Assembly (NCBI GenBank): GCA_041907025.1
Contig: JAYRIB010000012.1
Location: forward strand, 1 to 24,323
Direction: 5' to 3'
From: CAYPSN01 sp041907025
GTDB taxonomy: Bacteria; Patescibacteriota; Saccharimonadia; CAILAD01; JADZBC01
Length of the DNA stretch: 24,323 nucleotides
How positions within the stretch are numbered: the stretch's first letter is position 1; each line of letters starts with the position of its first letter. The notes below the pieces were generated by a model, which was not told the DNA's origin, made no database searches, and was given only the letters and a program-made list of their open reading frames with translations. Shown here piece after piece: positions 22,266 to 24,323 of this stretch. A program made the translations under genes and the position numbers.

Positions 22266-24323
22266 CTACCCCACCATTTTCGTCGGCCACTGCATTGTCA
22301 TGGTGGTGCCTTGAGCTGTGCTGGAGGCCACCGAGATGTTACCACCCAGGTGTTGCATAATAAGCTTGTCAATGTAGAGATTTACGCCTAAACCGTCATG
22401 GTCTAACTGCAAGCCATCATAGCCATCGGCTTTGGTCAGTGGACTAAAGACATGTGAGACTTCGTCTTTGGAGATGCCTTTACCCTGGTTGGTGACACTC
22501 AGGAGCACACTGTCTTTGTGTGCTTTGAGGCTCAGTTCAATGGTGCTGCCAGCCGGACTAAAGGCTACAGCGTTAGACAGCACACTGCCAATGACTTGGT
22601 GTAAGAGTAGGGTGTTACCTGGTACCACCATATTGTTCATGCTGCTAGCATGAACCGTCAGGTGCTTCTCGCTAATGACTGGTTGGAGTGGGGCTAAGGC
22701 GCCCTTCACAATACTATGCAGGTCAGTCTGGGCGTTCTGGGGTGAGAGGTCACCAAGTCGACCGTTCTGAGCAGCTACTAACAGCTGGAAGCTATCAATC
22801 AGGTCACGCAAACGGTGGGCGCCTTCAGTCACGATGGCCATGGCGGCGGCCGTGCCGGCAGCAGCCATTACACTGCCTGCTTTGCTGTGCATACCATCAA
22901 GCTCGTGTTGGAGCTGAGTTAAATCATTATCCAGGTCAGTAGCCGACTCAGCAATGAACTCACTGCGGGCATGGTCAAGGCTAGCCGTTTGACGGGCCAG
23001 CAGGGCTTCAGCCTGCTTGCGCTTGCTGCTCACCACGCCGAGAGCGCCGAGTACCCAATAAAACAACATCGCTACCAAGACAAACAGCACGAGCTGCACA
23101 CCTAGGTTAATGAAGCTCAGACTAATGTTGCGGTAGCTTGTAGCAACATAGTCCATGAGCATGGCCAGCACGGCGACAGCTACAATTGGTACCCAGAAGC
23201 GCAAAAGCCCTAGTACGCGCCGTGGTGCTTCGACCTTAGGCCTGGCAATGTCTTGCAAGCTCTTACTATCCTCAATGCGGGCCATAATAGTACCGACCTT
23301 GGTTTGGAGTTGCTTACTCAGCGTCTGTAGTCTTGCGATGCCTGGCGTCTTGTCGTCACTCAACAGCTCAATACCGCCCACCATGAGGGTAATTGGGGCA
23401 CGCAGGTAGTTGGCAGCGAGGTGCCAGAACGTATCGCGCTCTTTAGCTATCGCCTCCTGGCGGGCAATCAGGAGCTTGGTGGCGCGCAGTCGCTTCGATT
23501 GCAGCCAGACCTCAACTAACAGACCAAGGGCGGCAATCAGGAGGAGGCTGAAGAAGGCATATGGGAAGGTAACGAGCACGACTTCTGGTACGTTCCGGAG
23601 AAATTTCTTGAGCTGTTCGATGAGGCTGGTTGGCTCTTCGACTGGTGGCAAGAACTTATCACCGAACGTGCGTAGGGATAGCTTCGGTGGCACTACTGGC
23701 CCGACCGCAGGAGCGCCGGAGGCTTGAGGGAATAATGTTGGCTTGGGCAGTGTACCAGCCAAGCGCTCTGGCGAGATGGCCGTGATGGAGGTCAGGACCT
23801 TTTTTCCGAAGACCGGGAGGGTATTGGTGGTCTGCCAGATATTGTCGAAGTCCCAGGTGTTGAGAGGAGCATTGGTAGAGTTGTTGTAGAAGTAATTTGG
23901 TTGACCGGAGATGGGAGTGCAAGGGATGGGGGCAAAGATAGGATCCATACAGTCGGTAGTACCAGCTTCATCGGCATCGAAGTAGTTGTTGGTATACGTA
24001 CGATTTTCGGAACCATATATACCGGCAATAATACCCCCGGTGGCATCAACAACTCCTGGCTGGAGATTTTTCAGGGAACTGCGGGCAAAACTATTAGCTA
24101 CAGAGAGCTCTCTAGCTACAGCTCCAACAAGACCACCGAGTGCAACATAACCAGTGGGCTGGGCACTGTTATGCGTGATACTTCCTGCTGCATACGAGTG
24201 GTTGAAATTTGTTAGGGTTGGAGTATTCTCCATCAATCCATTACCGCCCAGCAATCCGCCGGCAACAGCAGCTGATGCTTCACCGGGGAAGGTGTTGTTA
24301 ATAATAATATTCGCATTCGCGTA
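22266..24323 (-). CDS. GLUG-type surface domain fused to a histidine-kinase-like protein, N-terminus off the window
   Basis: The frame is open to the window edge; positions below count from the in-frame TTG at 24254 (662 aa). Residues 1-150 are a GLUG-like beta-helix end (GYVALGGLVGAV, SYAAGSI, WDFDNIWQTTNTLPVFG), normally found in surface adhesins. Then come a linker, membrane helix 1 (about 224-248), a HisKA-like helix (276-300), helices 2 and 3 (about 349-370 and 380-408), a second HisKA-like helix (431-455) and an HATPase domain with N-box (N561), G1 (NQGKGIS) and G2 (GLGVNL). Both H-boxes lack the phospho-accepting His: N282 in ANYLRAPI and T439 in SATDLDNDL. It therefore looks like a receptor with ATP binding but no autophosphorylation. 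No response regulator lies in the window. Confidence 0.85.
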   Translation of the reverse strand, partial: YANANIIINNTFPGEASAAVAGGLLGGNGLMENTPTLTNFNHSYAAGSITHNSAQPTGYVALGGLVGAVARELSVANSFARSSLKNLQPGVVDATGGIIAGIYGSENRTYTNNYFDADEAGTTDCMDPIFAPIPCTPISGQPNYFYNNSTNAPLNTWDFDNIWQTTNTLPVFGKKVLTSITAISPERLAGTLPKPTLFPQASGAPAVGPVVPPKLSLRTFGDKFLPPVEEPTSLIEQLKKFLRNVPEVVLVTFPYAFFSLLLIAALGLLVEVWLQSKRLRATKLLIARQEAIAKERDTFWHLAANYLRAPITLMVGGIELLSDDKTPGIARLQTLSKQLQTKVGTIMARIEDSKSLQDIARPKVEAPRRVLGLLRFWVPIVAVAVLAMLMDYVATSYRNISLSFINLGVQLVLFVLVAMLFYWVLGALGVVSSKRKQAEALLARQTASLDHARSEFIAESATDLDNDLTQLQHELDGMHSKAGSVMAAAGTAAAMAIVTEGAHRLRDLIDSFQLLVAAQNGRLGDLSPQNAQTDLHSIVKGALAPLQPVISEKHLTVHASSMNNMVVPGNTLLLHQVIGSVLSNAVAFSPAGSTIELSLKAHKDSVLLSVTNQGKGISKDEVSHVFSPLTKADGYDGLQLDHDGLGVNLYIDKLIMQHLGGNISVASSTAQGTTMTMQWPTKMVG

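Overview
The window looks like chromosomal DNA of a bacterium with about 50% GC, most likely Patescibacteria (CPR) and, less certainly, Saccharibacteria (TM7). This is inferred from the gene set and protein character: a DnaG primase whose zinc ligands are replaced, an Fe-S-free MutY-like glycosylase with a winged-helix-like tail, a divergent MurE-like ligase, proline-rich one-helix surface proteins, and short intergenic gaps. TGA is used as a stop (polA ends in an ATGA overlap), so the code is not the UGA-glycine code of Absconditabacteria/Gracilibacteria. No phylogenetic test was possible. No tRNA, rRNA, insertion sequence or CRISPR array was recognised.

Layout. 1-540: GC-rich stretch with many hairpins (candidate structured RNA or leader) and a possible 69-aa membrane peptide. 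545-1426 (-): mutM. 1540-2349 (+): two small unknown genes and an 8-codon ORF. 2470-5798 (-): polA with a HAD hydrolase overlapping its end. 5844-6304 (+): small acidic protein apparently split by a frameshift at an A5 run. 6370-9241 (-): dnaG-rpoD operon. 9364-10341 (-): small basic protein and an RBBP9/YdeN-like hydrolase. 10368-13372 (-): two tandem paralogous proline-rich membrane proteins. 13468-14784 (+): MurE-like ligase. 14868-15074 (+): two-helix mini-protein. 15123-16025 (-): trhO. 16250-16660 (+): exported Cys-containing small protein. 16657-18964 (-): four-helix membrane protein, mutY-like gene, dus. 19008-20513 (+): LCP protein. 20686-21768 (+): membrane-anchored esterase. 21865-22164 (+): small unknown. 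22266-24323 (-): C-terminal part of a chimeric GLUG-ectodomain / histidine-kinase-like protein running off the window.

Functionally the window combines replication and repair (polA, dnaG, mutM, mutY), the housekeeping sigma factor, tRNA uridine modification (trhO, dus), cell-wall building (MurE-like, LCP) and envelope proteins.

The most striking pattern is regulatory. Seven start codons lie exactly six bases after a -10 hexamer, which places +1 on the A of ATG (leaderless mRNA), and four more have predicted leaders of only 2-5 nt. Internal operon cistrons (HAD, rpoD) use Shine-Dalgarno sites. In contrast, the small unknown genes between the core genes have -35/-10 promoters with exactly 17-bp spacers, 19-44 nt leaders and, for four of them, their own terminator hairpin. 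They look like stand-alone expression cassettes. All promoter calls come from reading the sequence by eye.
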